Counted from the stretch's first letter, positions 44,875-56,695 are shown. The stretch: 64,000 nt of DNA from Microvirga terrestris (GCF_015694425.1 NZ_JADQDN010000005.1:186001-250000), one strand, 5' to 3'. Program-made: numbers and translations. The notes: generated by a model from the sequence alone, not told the origin.

Positions 44875-45822
44875 ATGCTGCGTCTCGTCATCACCCGCCT
44901 CCTGTCACTCGCCGTGACACTCCTGTTCGTATCGCTGGCGATCTTCCTGATCCTGGAGGTGCTGCCCGGCGATCCGGCGGCCATCATGCTGGGTACCGCC
45001 GCGCGGGAGGATACCCTTGCCGCGCTGCGGCAGGAACTCGGGCTCGATCAGCCGGCGCTGCTGCGCTACCTGCAATGGATCGGCGGCATCCTCCAGGGCG
45101 ATCTTGGGCAGTCGATCACCTACAAGATGCCGGTCTCGACGCTTGTGGCCGAGCGCATGAACGTGACGCTGCCGTTGAGCCTGCTCGCCATCGTGATCTC
45201 GACAGCGCTTGCACTGCCGCTCGGGGTCGCAGCCGCCGCGCAGCGCGATGGGATGGTCGACCGCGCCGTGCTGGTGTTCAGCCAGCTCGGCGTCGCGGTG
45301 CCCAATTTCTGGATCGGCCTTCTGTTCATCCTGTTCTTCTCGACATGGCTCGGCTGGTTCCCGGCCGGAGGTTTTCCGGGATGGAGCGCGGGCATTGGCC
45401 CTGCCCTGCAGGCATTGCTCCTGCCCGCCGTTGCGCTCGCTCTGCCCCAGGCTGCCGTGCTCACGCGTGTCACGCGTTCGGCCACTTTGGAGGTGATCGG
45501 CGCCGACTTCGTGCGCACCGCCCGCGCGAAGGGCGTCGACAAGGGCGCAACCCTGCGCCGCCACGTGGTGCCGAACGCGCTCATTCCCGTGACGACCATC
45601 TTAGGCCTGCAGCTCTCGTTCTTCTTCGGCGGCGCGATCCTGGTGGAGAACGTGTTCAACCTGCCGGGCCTTGGACGCCTCGCCTATCAGGCGCTCAACC
45701 AACGCGACCTCGTGGTGATCAAGGACATTGTGCTGATCTTCTCCGGCCTCGTGATCGTCGTGAACTTCCTTGTCGACATCGGTTACGCCATCCTCGATCC
45801 GCGCCTGAGGAGCCGGGCATGA
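44875..45822 (+). CDS. ABC transporter permease, DppB type
   Basis: A 315-residue inner-membrane permease with about six transmembrane helices, the first at 8-30 (LLSLAVTLLFVSLAIFLILEV). The EAA cytoplasmic loop that contacts the ATPase lies around FVRTARAKGVDKGATLRRHVV. GDLGQSITYKMPV and LVENVFNLPGLGRL are typical of the DppB/OppB family. Its stop overlaps the start of the next permease by 4 bp. Confidence 0.93.
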   Translation: MLRLVITRLLSLAVTLLFVSLAIFLILEVLPGDPAAIMLGTAAREDTLAALRQELGLDQPALLRYLQWIGGILQGDLGQSITYKMPVSTLVAERMNVTLPLSLLAIVISTALALPLGVAAAAQRDGMVDRAVLVFSQLGVAVPNFWIGLLFILFFSTWLGWFPAGGFPGWSAGIGPALQALLLPAVALALPQAAVLTRVTRSATLEVIGADFVRTARAKGVDKGATLRRHVVPNALIPVTTILGLQLSFFFGGAILVENVFNLPGLGRLAYQALNQRDLVVIKDIVLIFSGLVIVVNFLVDIGYAILDPRLRSRA

Positions 45823-46661
45823 CGAAGCGTTCGCGCATTCCGCTGAATTCCGCCCTCGTGGTCGGCGGTATTCTCACGGCATTGCTGATCGTCACCGCCC
45901 TCGTGTCGCTGCTCTGGACCCCGGAGGTGCCGACCCGCGTGCGCGTCGCTCTGCGCCTCAAAGGCCCCGGGGAGGTCGGCCTTCTCGGCACCGATCATTT
46001 TGGCCGCGACGTCGCCTCGCTGCTGATGGTCGGCGCGTGGAACTCGCTCGCCATCGCATGGCCCGCGGTTCTTCTGGGCGCTGCCATCGGCACCGCCATC
46101 GGCTGCGCGGCGGCGGCCTGGAAAGGATTGGCTGACGAGATCGCCATGCGCGTGTCGGACGTGGTCTTCGCCTTTCCGGCGGTGCTCTCCGCCATCATGA
46201 TCGGCGCGCTCCTGGGCTCCGGGCCGCTGGCGGCCATCCTGGCGATTGCCGTGTTCAACATCCCCGTCTTCGCCCGCGTCACCCGCGGCGTCGCGCTCCA
46301 GGTCTGGACCCTCGATTACATCGCGGCGGCGCGCGCCATCGGCAAGCATCCGCTGCGCATCACCTGGGAAGACGTGATGCCCAACATCGCGGGTGCCTTG
46401 ATCGTGCAGGTCACGATCCAGCTCGCGCTCGCGATCCTGACGGAAGCGGGCCTGAGCTATCTAGGCCTGGGCGTGCGCCCGCCAAACCCGAGTTGGGGGC
46501 GGATGCTGAGCGATGCGCAGACTTATCTCTCGCAGGCGCCGCATCTTGCCATCGCGCCGGGTATCGCGATTGCGCTCTCAGTGTTGGGATTGAATCTTCT
46601 GGGCGATGGCCTACGCGATGCGCTCGATCCGACGTTGAAGGGACGTGGCGCGACCGCATAA
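45819..46661 (+). CDS. ABC transporter permease, DppC type
   Basis: A 280-residue permease of the DppC/OppC family. An N-terminal helix (VVGGILTALLIVTALVSLLW) is followed by LLGTDHFGRDVASLLMVGAWNSL, the DppC signature (quoted in parts), and the EAA loop IAAARAIGKHPLRITWEDVMPN. The C-terminus reads LLGDGLRDALDPTLKGR. The ATG at 45819 overlaps the upstream permease stop (ATGA). The open frame continues far upstream but belongs to the other gene's strand composition. Confidence 0.93.
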   Translation: MTKRSRIPLNSALVVGGILTALLIVTALVSLLWTPEVPTRVRVALRLKGPGEVGLLGTDHFGRDVASLLMVGAWNSLAIAWPAVLLGAAIGTAIGCAAAAWKGLADEIAMRVSDVVFAFPAVLSAIMIGALLGSGPLAAILAIAVFNIPVFARVTRGVALQVWTLDYIAAARAIGKHPLRITWEDVMPNIAGALIVQVTIQLALAILTEAGLSYLGLGVRPPNPSWGRMLSDAQTYLSQAPHLAIAPGIAIALSVLGLNLLGDGLRDALDPTLKGRGATA

Positions 46662-46683
46662 GGCGGCTTTTAGCAACCACTTT

Positions 46684-46790
46684 CCTCATCCTGAGGAGCA
46701 GACGAAGTCTGCGTCTCAAAGGAGCCTCCAGAGAGCACTGGAGGCTCCTTTGAGACGGATTGCTCAAGCAATATCCTCGTCAGGATGAGG
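46684..46790. repeat. nested hairpin repeat after the permease operon
   Basis: The inner hairpin has perfect 19-bp arms (46713-46731 GTCTCAAAGGAGCCTCCAG and 46738-46756) and a 6-nt loop. An outer pair, CCTCATCCTGAGGAG at 46684-46698 and CTCGTCAGGATGAGG at 46776-46790, matches in 14 of 15 positions. The whole element can form a long cruciform or hairpin between the convergent permease and monooxygenase genes and probably stops transcription from both sides. Confidence 0.85.
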
Positions 46791-46798
46791 TCTGAGCT

Positions 46799-47809
46799 CT
46801 AGTAAGCGCATTGAGCCGCCTTGCTCATGTCCTTCTGCACATCGGCAAGGATCTCGTATGAGCGCACGCGCTTGCCGTGATCGTAGATGGCTGAGGCCGC
46901 GATGATTTCGTCTGCTCCGGTCTCGGCGATGAAATCCTTCAAACCCTCACGCACGGTCTTTCCCGAGCCGACGAAAGAGCAGGAGAGCATGCTCATGGCC
47001 TGCGCCTTCTCATGGGGCGTCCAGTAGCTCTCGATGTCGTCGATGGGCGGCTGGAGCTTGCCGCGTGTGCCGCGGAACATGTTGGTGAAGGCCTGTTGCG
47101 CGGAGGTGAAGAGGTGGTGGGCCTCCTCGTCCGTGTCGGCAGCGATCACGTTGACGCCCACCATGGCATAGGGCCGGTCGAGCTGCGCCGAAGGCTGGAA
47201 GCGTTCGCGATAAACGTGGAGCGCCTGCATCAGGGCGCCCGGCGCGAAATGGGACGCGAAGGCATAGGGCAGCCCGAGCATGGCAGCCAACTGCGCGCCG
47301 AAGAGGCTGGAGCCCAGGATCCAGATCGGGACGTTCGAACCTGCCCCCGGCACGGCCTGGATCGCCTGATCGGGCTGCACGGGCCCGAGCAGCGCCTGCA
47401 GCTCCAGTACATCCTGCGGGAAGGTATCGGCCGCAGCGGGATCGCGACGCAGTGCCCGCAGGGTCCTCTGGTCCGTGCCCGGCGCGCGCCCGACACCTAG
47501 ATCGATGCGGCCCGGATAGAGGGCGTCGAGGGTGCCGAACTGCTCGGCGATCACCAGGGGTGAATGGTTCGGCAGCATGATGCCGCCCGCCCCGACCCGG
47601 ATCGTCTTGGTGCCCCCGGCAACGTGGCCGATCGCCACGCTCGTCGCGGCGCTGGCGATGCCCACCATGTTGTGGTGCTCGGCCAGCCAGAACCGGGTGT
47701 ACCCCCACTTTTCGGCATGCTGCGCCAGATCGAGGGAGTTGCGCAGGGCATCCGACGGCGTGAAGCCCTCGGGAATATGCGCGAGATCGAGAATGGAGAA
47801 AGGAGGCAT
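46799..47809 (-). CDS. LLM class flavin-dependent oxidoreductase (luciferase-like monooxygenase)
   Basis: A 336-residue TIM-barrel FMN-dependent monooxygenase of the MsnO8/YhbW-like branch. [53 protein letters not shown] is the characteristic N-terminal region (here cited by its WLAEHHN and [11 protein letters not shown] motifs). [14 protein letters not shown] follows. The ATG at 47809 is chosen over the TTG at 47815. It converges on the ABC importer operon across the hairpin repeat. The substrate is unknown; the context suggests oxidation of an imported compound. Confidence 0.88.
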   Translation of the reverse strand: MPPFSILDLAHIPEGFTPSDALRNSLDLAQHAEKWGYTRFWLAEHHNMVGIASAATSVAIGHVAGGTKTIRVGAGGIMLPNHSPLVIAEQFGTLDALYPGRIDLGVGRAPGTDQRTLRALRRDPAAADTFPQDVLELQALLGPVQPDQAIQAVPGAGSNVPIWILGSSLFGAQLAAMLGLPYAFASHFAPGALMQALHVYRERFQPSAQLDRPYAMVGVNVIAADTDEEAHHLFTSAQQAFTNMFRGTRGKLQPPIDDIESYWTPHEKAQAMSMLSCSFVGSGKTVREGLKDFIAETGADEIIAASAIYDHGKRVRSYEILADVQKDMSKAAQCAY

Positions 47810-47925
47810 GGACAATCTTTCTGGTGCGGTTCAAGGCCGAACAAGGGTGATCATGAGATCATCATTCAGAGCCTCGGTTGCAACCCGTAAAGCCCCTCGC
47901 CCGGGGCACACCAGCCCTGCGCGCA

Positions 47926-47956
47926 AAAAACCCGGCGCTTGAAACGCCGGGTTTTT
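47926..47956 (-). terminator. intrinsic terminator of the second TRAP receptor gene
   Basis: A perfect 12-bp stem (AAAAACCCGGCG / CGCCGGGTTTTT) with a 7-nt loop. On the minus strand it ends in a T run. It lies 22 bp after the receptor stop. Confidence 0.92.
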
Positions 47957-47978
47957 CGATGACCTGAGGCCTTAAGAC

Positions 47979-49621
<1,643 letters not shown>

Positions 49622-50332
49622 ATGAACAAGACGCTTATTTTGCTTGGAGCCACCATCCTTACGCATGGGATGATGTTCAGCGGGGCTGAGGCCCGGCTGG
49701 TACGGTACGAGATCAACGGAAAACAGTATTCTTACAGTACCAACAACCTGGCCCAGACAGCAGAAGCCAGGAAGCGAATTGCGGCCGCGAGGGCGGCGGA
49801 GGCTGCAAAAGGAATGACTGAGGGCGAGAAGGCCAAAGAAGCGGATGGACAGCTTCAGCAGATCCTGTCCGGACCGACTGAGTATATGGCAGTTTCCCAA
49901 CCCGTCCGCGACCGCATCGCCGAACCTGCGAAGAAGTCTCAGGACAGACAAGCACGCCAAGCGTCGGTCGCCAAGCTTGCTCCACGGCCCATCACGGTCG
50001 TCCGGGCACCGGCCAAACCGATCCTCGCCTCTGCAGTGGCATCATCTCTCGTCGTTGCAGAGCCAGTCAGCTCGCAACAGCAGACGAAGGTGAAGTCCGT
50101 CTCTTTCGACATGCAGACCGGGATCAAGACGATCATCATGATTGACGGGACGATCGAGGAGGAGCCGTTCGACAGCAGCGCTCTGGCATCCCTAATTCCT
50201 GATTCCGGAAAGACGAACAGCCTGACGGCCTTTGTGAACCAGTTGCGGAAGATGGCGCCCGAGGAATCGACGGGCTCGATCAGAACCAGCGTAGCCGAAC
50301 CGGAAGACGATTCTCTGATCCGGCATCGGTAG
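49622..50332 (+). CDS. secreted protein of unknown function
   Basis: A 236-residue protein starting MNKTLILLGATILTHGMMFSGAEA, a signal peptide with likely cleavage after AEA (quoted in parts: ILLGATILTHG). The mature part begins RLVRYEINGKQYSYST. A charged Ala/Lys helix (AEARKRIAAARAAEAAKGMTE) follows, then a Pro/Ala linker and a small beta-like section SVSFDMQTGIKTIIMIDGTIEEE. No domain is recognised. The start at 49622 is set by the signal peptide. The AT-rich upstream region and lack of operon partners suggest independent control. It may be restricted to a few related genera. Confidence 0.7.
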   Translation: MNKTLILLGATILTHGMMFSGAEARLVRYEINGKQYSYSTNNLAQTAEARKRIAAARAAEAAKGMTEGEKAKEADGQLQQILSGPTEYMAVSQPVRDRIAEPAKKSQDRQARQASVAKLAPRPITVVRAPAKPILASAVASSLVVAEPVSSQQQTKVKSVSFDMQTGIKTIIMIDGTIEEEPFDSSALASLIPDSGKTNSLTAFVNQLRKMAPEESTGSIRTSVAEPEDDSLIRHR

Positions 50333-50346
50333 ATTTCCGAGCGGCC

Positions 50347-51423
50347 TCAGCCAACCGCATTTGTAACGCCTGCATCCAGAATCGTGAGCCGGGCCCGGCG
50401 ACTATCGATTACGGCCATGGCGCCAAAAGGCAATGTGGCGATCGGATCGGTGTGACCGAAATCGAGTTCAGCCAGAACGGGCAGATGCTGGAGTCCACTC
50501 TCATCGAGGGCGCGCAGAACCGCCCTCTCCTGTTCCCGACGATAGGCCCCGTCCGTCTGCCCACCCGGTCGCCCGAGAACGATGCCGGACAGGCGGTGCA
50601 GGATGCCCTGCGCTGCGAAGTTGCGCAGCCAGCGGAGAACCTGCGCGGCCGGCGGGGCTTCTTCGGACGTTTCGTATAACAGGATGGCGCCGTCCCAGTA
50701 CTCCAGCGGCGGCCACCAGTCCGAACCTTTCAGCATCTCCAGCACTTCGGCGCACCCGCCGATCAGGTGTCCCTGCACGGTGCCCGTTCCCTGCAGGGTT
50801 CGCGGACCGGTCGAAGGCGTCAGCTTCCTAAGCCGATTCTGGTTCTCTGGATCCTTCCAGGGCAGGTGCTCGACGGTCCAACCTTCCCGGTTCGGCCCGA
50901 TCTCGCCGATGGGTGTCGTCTCGAAAACAGCCTTGTACAGAGCGTTCTCGGCATAGGCATGCATGCCACCGTTCTCGGCAAAGCCCGCCATGATCGTCGG
51001 ACCGTAGAAGGAGCAGAGACCGGCCTTGAGGCAGCCGAAGTGCAGAACTGTCGGATCCGAGTAGCCGAGGAACACCTTCGGATTGCGTGCGATCACGTCA
51101 AGGTCAATGTGCGGGATCAGGCGGATGGCGTCGTCGCCGCCGATGCTGACGATGACGCCGCGGATGGAAGAATCCGCGAAGGCGGTATTTATGTCCTCAG
51201 CCCGTGCCTGAGGGTTCCGGTCGAGCCACTCCGCATCGCGCAAAGCGTGGGGCATCTCGACGGGGATGAGCCCGAAGGCCTCCGCCAGATAGCGTTTGCC
51301 GGCCTCGTAACGATGCGGAAAAACCGCCGGCCCGCCCCAGCTCGTCGACACGATGGCGACGCGATCGCCCGGCTGTAGTGCCTGCGGTTTGACGAGAGGT
51401 CTCTGCCACCAGCGATCCCCCAT
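50347..51423 (-). CDS. S66 family peptidase (LD-carboxypeptidase / MccF-like)
   Basis: A 358-residue serine peptidase. The nucleophile Ser is in FLGYSDPTVLHF, the Glu in IGGCAEVLEML and the His in ELDFGHTDPIATLPFG, as in the S66 fold. The size and inserts fit the MccF-like branch, which removes acyl-adenylate peptide antibiotics, more than LdcA, but cell-wall recycling is also possible. The ATG at 51423 follows CAGGAGAC, so the TTG at 51441 is rejected. It lies downstream of the groESL terminator region but is transcribed with its own start. Confidence 0.85.
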   Translation of the reverse strand: MGDRWWQRPLVKPQALQPGDRVAIVSTSWGGPAVFPHRYEAGKRYLAEAFGLIPVEMPHALRDAEWLDRNPQARAEDINTAFADSSIRGVIVSIGGDDAIRLIPHIDLDVIARNPKVFLGYSDPTVLHFGCLKAGLCSFYGPTIMAGFAENGGMHAYAENALYKAVFETTPIGEIGPNREGWTVEHLPWKDPENQNRLRKLTPSTGPRTLQGTGTVQGHLIGGCAEVLEMLKGSDWWPPLEYWDGAILLYETSEEAPPAAQVLRWLRNFAAQGILHRLSGIVLGRPGGQTDGAYRREQERAVLRALDESGLQHLPVLAELDFGHTDPIATLPFGAMAVIDSRRARLTILDAGVTNAVG

Positions 51424-51470
51424 GATGTCTCCTGCGAACAAACGTTTCTTCTTCGCAGATCATGCGCCTA

Positions 51471-51500
51471 AAGAAAACGGCGCCGCTATCACGGCGCCGT
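51471..51500 (-). terminator. intrinsic terminator of groESL
   Basis: A 9-bp perfect stem (ACGGCGCCG / CGGCGCCGT) with a 6-nt loop; the minus-strand continuation is TTTTCTTT. It lies 28 bp after the groEL stop. Confidence 0.85.
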
Positions 51501-51527
51501 CCTGTTGGTCGGATGAAGGCTTAAGCC

Positions 51528-53159
<1,632 letters not shown>

Positions 53160-53209
53160 TCACTCCTGTGAGACGTAACGATGTGTGACTCTGAATTGAC
53201 GGATTGGCC

Positions 53210-53524
53210 TTAGGCGGCCTTCTTGTGAGCGGCGGACTGCTCCAGCACGCCCATGATGTCGCTCTCCTTCATGATCAGGAGATCCTCGCCATCGATCTTG
53301 ACCTCGGTGCCGGACCACTTGCCGAACAGCACGGTGTCGCCGGCTTTCACGTCGAGTGGCACGAGCTGACCCTGCTCGTTGCGAGCGCCGGGACCGACGG
53401 CGATGACCTCGCCCTGCTGGGGCTTTTCCTTCGCGGTGTCGGGGATGATGATCCCACCCGCTGACTTCTGTTCGGCCTCGATGCGGCGGACCACGATCCG
53501 GTCATGCAAAGGACGGAACTTCAT
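53210..53524 (-). CDS. groES: co-chaperonin GroES (Hsp10)
   Basis: A 104-residue lid protein for GroEL. The N-terminus [28 protein letters not shown] includes the mobile loop [42 protein letters not shown] closes the domain (described by its [13 protein letters not shown] motif). The C-terminal AAHKKAA is a short extension. It is the first gene of groESL. I see no CIRCE inverted repeat upstream, but an RpoH-like promoter can be proposed. Confidence 0.97.
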   Translation of the reverse strand: MKFRPLHDRIVVRRIEAEQKSAGGIIIPDTAKEKPQQGEVIAVGPGARNEQGQLVPLDVKAGDTVLFGKWSGTEVKIDGEDLLIMKESDIMGVLEQSAAHKKAA

Positions 53525-53594
53525 GAAGCTTCCTCCAATGATATCAGTCTGTTAACTGCCTCAAGCGGAGCCGTTCGGGCCTCCGCGGTCGATG

Positions 53595-53623
53595 ATTTGG
53601 TTGAAGGAGTTTCATCGTTCAAG
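53595..53623 (-). promoter_or_regulatory. candidate heat-shock (RpoH-type) promoter of groESL
   Basis: Reading on the minus strand, CTTGAA (53618-53623) is followed by 17 bp and CCAAAT (53595-53600), about 70 bp before the groES start. This resembles the alphaproteobacterial RpoH pattern with a good -35 and a mediocre -10. A second CTTGAG lies closer to the gene but leaves too short a spacer. Confidence 0.35.
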
Positions 53624-54041
53624 AGGGGCGTGAAAATTTTTTTGGCAGTTGTGGGAACCGAGTGCCAGGAGCGAGGATAAAGGCGCCTTGTCGGCTAAGC
53701 CTGACAGCATCGAACAGCCAGCGCCGTGGGGCCCGCAGCCTAAGCTGCGAGCCTGACGGTGGGTCGAGGGTGGCGCTCAGGGCAGCCCGGCTCGCTGTGT
53801 GTTGGAAGATGTCAGAGCCGAACTGCTCTTCGCGCACGGTTTGTTTCAGCGGACCTGGATCTGAGCCAGGATCGGCCACCCGCGATCACAGGGGTGCGAG
53901 CCCTGCGGCGGGACCGTGCCTGCTCCCACACTGCGACGCCTCGCGAGCGCGCCCCTCACAGGAACAGATCTAAGCAGACTTATAGCCCAGCTTAGGAGAA
54001 TTGTCAAGAACAAAATAAGAACATACTCGCCGCGATCCCAC

Positions 54042-54146
54042 TGTCATTCCCGGCCGGAGATGGCGCAGCCATCGCAGGGGAAGGGAATCCATAGTGCCGC
54101 GTTTGATCTGGATCCCTTTCCCGGCCTGCAGCCGCCGGGGATGACA
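54042..54146. repeat. dispersed inverted repeat, A then reverse A
   Basis: The element starts TGTCATTCCCGGCCGGAG, passes AGGGGAAGGGAATCCA, then returns with the complement (TCTGGATCCCTTTCCC ... CGCCGGGGATGACA). The same two modules occur in the opposite order at 55196-55287. Modules of this kind are typical of repeats in Hyphomicrobiales chromosomes. Confidence 0.82.
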
Positions 54147-54175
54147 CCGCGCCATCGGAGACTGCGCGCTCGCCG

Positions 54176-54394
54176 TCAATAATGCGGCGGCGGGGGTTCG
54201 GGCGAGCGGGGACCGGCGCTGTCCGCGACCTCCTGGACGCGGTCGAGCACCTCGTTGAGCTGCCGCCTGAGGACGTCGATCTTCTTCCACTGGTCGATGA
54301 CGGTCTGGTTCAGATCCTCGATGACCTGATCCTGATAGGCGATGCGGATCTCCAGGGCTTCGATCCGGGCGTTGACGGAATCAGGCTCGGTCAT
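54176..54394 (-). CDS. slyX: SlyX family protein
   Basis: A 72-residue coiled-coil protein. [21 protein letters not shown] is the SlyX signature with heptad spacing, followed by [13 protein letters not shown] and a Pro-rich end PEPPPPHY. The function is unknown. The start [14 protein letters not shown] at 54394 overlaps the trhO stop by 14 bp on the same strand, so the two are co-transcribed and likely coupled. Confidence 0.88.
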   Translation of the reverse strand: MTEPDSVNARIEALEIRIAYQDQVIEDLNQTVIDQWKKIDVLRRQLNEVLDRVQEVADSAGPRSPEPPPPHY

Positions 54395-55133
54395 CGGTCG
54401 ACTCCCCTGCCTCCACCAAGCCATGGCTTAGGGCCACCCGCTCATCGAACACGAAGCACTCGCCCTTCCAACGGCTCTCGACCTCCGGTATGTCCTCCAG
54501 GTATTTGAGGATGCCGCCCTTCAGGTGGAAGACTTCCTCGAAGCCCTGGTTGAGCATGTAAGCGCTCGCCTTCTCGCAGCGGATGCCGCCCGTGCAGAAC
54601 ATGGCGACCTTCCGGTGCTTGGCCGGATCGAGTTCATTCGCCACGAAGTCCTTGAATTCGCTGAAGCGCTTGATCCGGGGATCGACCGCGCCCTCGAAGG
54701 TGCCCATCTCGACCTCGAAATCGTTGCGGGTATCGAGAAGGACGATGCCGGGCTCCTCCAGCAGCCGGTTCCACTCGGCCGGCGACACGTAGGTGCCAAC
54801 CCGGCGCAGCGGATCCGTCTGCGGATCGCCGAGCGTCACGATCTCCTTCTTCAGCCGCACCTTCATGCGCTTGAAGGGCATCTCGGAGGCCGAGGAGAAC
54901 TTCAGTTCCAGATTGTCGAGGCGGCCCTGGAACAGCAATCCGCTCCGCAACTCGACGATCAGGGCATCGATGCCCTCTTCCGTTCCCGCCACAGTGCCGT
55001 TAATGCCTTCATGGGCGAGCAGGAGCGTGCCCTTGATCCTGAGATCGAGGCAGAGCTTATGGAGCGGCTCCTTGATCTCGCGGAAATCCGGCAGCGGTAC
55101 GAACTGATAGAGAGCGGCAACCTTGTACGTCAT
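54381..55133 (-). CDS. trhO: tRNA uridine(34) 5-hydroxylase / rhodanese-like protein TrhO
   Basis: A 250-residue member of the YceA/TrhO family, which hydroxylates wobble uridine 34 in tRNA in an oxygen-dependent way. An N-terminal ferredoxin-like region contains [16 protein letters not shown]. The rhodanese domain contains [16 protein letters not shown] and the active-site Cys loop [17 protein letters not shown]. Length is slightly below the E. coli protein. The 3' end overlaps slyX. Confidence 0.92.
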   Translation of the reverse strand: MTYKVAALYQFVPLPDFREIKEPLHKLCLDLRIKGTLLLAHEGINGTVAGTEEGIDALIVELRSGLLFQGRLDNLELKFSSASEMPFKRMKVRLKKEIVTLGDPQTDPLRRVGTYVSPAEWNRLLEEPGIVLLDTRNDFEVEMGTFEGAVDPRIKRFSEFKDFVANELDPAKHRKVAMFCTGGIRCEKASAYMLNQGFEEVFHLKGGILKYLEDIPEVESRWKGECFVFDERVALSHGLVEAGESTDDRA

Positions 55134-55195
55134 AGGGGCTGTTTATCAGGATGAGCGAGGGGGGAAAACCCGCTCACTTGGTTCCCAATGTCGCT

Positions 55196-55287
55196 CTGGA
55201 TCTCCTTCCCGGTCCTGCGGACCGCCGGGGATGACATTGAGGGTGTCATTCCCGGCCGGAGCGTAAGCGGAGGGGAAGGGAATCCAG
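55196..55287. repeat. dispersed inverted repeat, reverse A then A
   Basis: CTGGATCTCCTTCCCGG...CCGCCGGGGATGACA (55196-55236) is followed 7 bp later by TGTCATTCCCGGCCGGAG...GGGGAAGGGAATCCAG (55244-55287). These are the modules found at 54042-54146 in swapped order. It fills the space between trhO and the amidase gene. Confidence 0.82.
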
Positions 55288-55315
55288 AACCGCGTAAGGA
55301 CAGCTTTTCAGGCAG

Positions 55316-56695
55316 CTAAACCTTCGGCCAGGGGCGCTTGTCCGGGCACATCTCCTCCCAGGCCTGAGAGAGCCGCAGCACGCCGACATCGTCAAAACGA
55401 CGGCCGATGATCTGGAGGCCGATGGGGAGACCCGCTTTCGTGAAGCCGGCATTCACGGAGGACGCTGGCTGGTCCGACATGTTGAAGGCGACAGTGTAGC
55501 CAATATGCTCGAACGGCTCTTCAGGGTTGTGGATGGGCGACGCCAGTTCGGCCGGATAGGCTACGCAAGGAGCCACGGGGGAGATCACGAAATCGAAGCT
55601 TTGCGTGGCGGTCACCGCCGCGTGGCGCATGACCATCATCTGGTTCATGCCGCTATACACCTCGGCGCCGGTCAGATCCCTGCCTCCTTCGGCCCATTGG
55701 CGGATATAGGGCAGGATTTTGCCGCGCTCCTCTTCGCCCAAGGGAGCCATGTCCGTCCAGGCGCGCTGGCGCCAGAAATCGTCGAGACCGTCGAGCATCT
55801 CTCGGGTGATGAAGGCGGGGACGTCCTCGATGATGGCGCCGGCGTTAGTCAGAAGTCTCGCGGCCCGCTCGACCGTCGCGCGGATCTCCGGATCGAGCGG
55901 CATGCCGATGCCGGCCTGCATCATGACGCCGATTCTCAGGCCCTTGAGATCGATGTTCAGATCGAGCCAGGGGAGGTCCTGGTACGGCAGGCTCATGGGA
56001 TCACGAACGTCTGGCCGCGTGAGGCTCGTCATCATGAGCGCGGCATCGCGGACCGTTCGGGTCATGGGCCCCGCCACTCGGCCGTAATACGTCGGGTCGA
56101 TGGGGATGCGGCCGAAGCTCGGTTTGAGGCCGAACACCCCGCACCATGACGCCGGCAGGCGGATCGAGCCTCCGATATCGGTGCCGATGTGGAACGGCCC
56201 GTAGCCCGCCGCCGCTGCAGCTCCCGCGCCCGCCGAGCTGCCGCCAGGATTTTTCGAGAGGTCCCACGGATTGCGGGTGAGTGGGTGAAAACTGGAGAGG
56301 CCGGAGGAGAGCATGCCGTAATCCGGCATGGTGGTCTTGGCCAGGATGACCACACCATCCTCCCGCAGCCGTGCTGCCGCAGGCGCATCGTCGGCGGCAG
56401 GGACGAGCGGGCGTGCGGCCGTGCCGAGCGGCACAGGCGTTCCCTTGGTAGCGATGTTTTCCTTGATCGTTGCGGGAATTCCGTCGAGCGCCCTCGCCTC
56501 ACCCCGCATCCAGCGCTGCTCCGAGTCTTTTGCGGCATTCAGGGCGGTCTTGGGGTCAAAGGCATAGAGAGCCTGAAGCCGCGGCTCGTATGCCTCGATG
56601 CGGGCAATCACGGCCTTCGTCACATCGACGGGCGATACCGTCTTGCGGCCATAGGCTTCGAGAAGCTGTAAGCCCGACCAGTCGGCGAGGTCCAT
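55316..56695 (-). CDS. amidase (amidase signature family)
   Basis: A 459-residue amidase with the Ser-cisSer-Lys triad: Lys in IPATIKENIATKG, the cis-Ser in NPGGSSAGAGAAAAAG and the nucleophile Ser in GTDIGGSIRLPASWCGVFGLKP (quoted in parts). The usual GGSSGG is GGSSAGAG here. It hydrolyses amides; it is not the GatA subunit by context, because no gatB or gatC is nearby. The ATG at 56695 (MDLADWSGLQLLEAYG) is chosen over the frame extending to 56779 because the family begins with this helix. Confidence 0.88.
   Translation of the reverse strand: MDLADWSGLQLLEAYGRKTVSPVDVTKAVIARIEAYEPRLQALYAFDPKTALNAAKDSEQRWMRGEARALDGIPATIKENIATKGTPVPLGTAARPLVPAADDAPAAARLREDGVVILAKTTMPDYGMLSSGLSSFHPLTRNPWDLSKNPGGSSAGAGAAAAAGYGPFHIGTDIGGSIRLPASWCGVFGLKPSFGRIPIDPTYYGRVAGPMTRTVRDAALMMTSLTRPDVRDPMSLPYQDLPWLDLNIDLKGLRIGVMMQAGIGMPLDPEIRATVERAARLLTNAGAIIEDVPAFITREMLDGLDDFWRQRAWTDMAPLGEEERGKILPYIRQWAEGGRDLTGAEVYSGMNQMMVMRHAAVTATQSFDFVISPVAPCVAYPAELASPIHNPEEPFEHIGYTVAFNMSDQPASSVNAGFTKAGLPIGLQIIGRRFDDVGVLRLSQAWEEMCPDKRPWPKV

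Larger units (their letters stand above)
53525..54175. other. 651-bp gene-free region between groES and slyX, with clustered hairpins
   Basis: No protein family is recognised in the two short overlapping frames. Between 53689 and 53905 there are several short perfect or near-perfect stem-loops: 53689-53706, 53735-53748, 53854-53870, 53870-53887 and 53889-53905. The octamer AGCCTGAC occurs twice (around 53698 and 53750). The right part holds the dispersed repeat at 54042-54146. A structured RNA is possible but unproven; it does not match the SRP RNA, RNase P or tmRNA motifs that I know. Confidence 0.45.

Noticed and set aside
53619..53973. Two overlapping short open frames in the groES-slyX gap
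   Set aside because: They have biased Arg/Pro/Ser composition, no ribosome site and no family similarity that I know. I treat the region as non-coding.
53525..54040. SRP RNA, RNase P RNA or tmRNA in the groES-slyX gap
   Set aside because: The universally conserved motifs of these RNAs that I know (for example the GGAAGG-type loop of SRP RNA or the GAGGAAAGUCC start of RNase P RNA) are absent, and no resume codon or tag sequence is visible.
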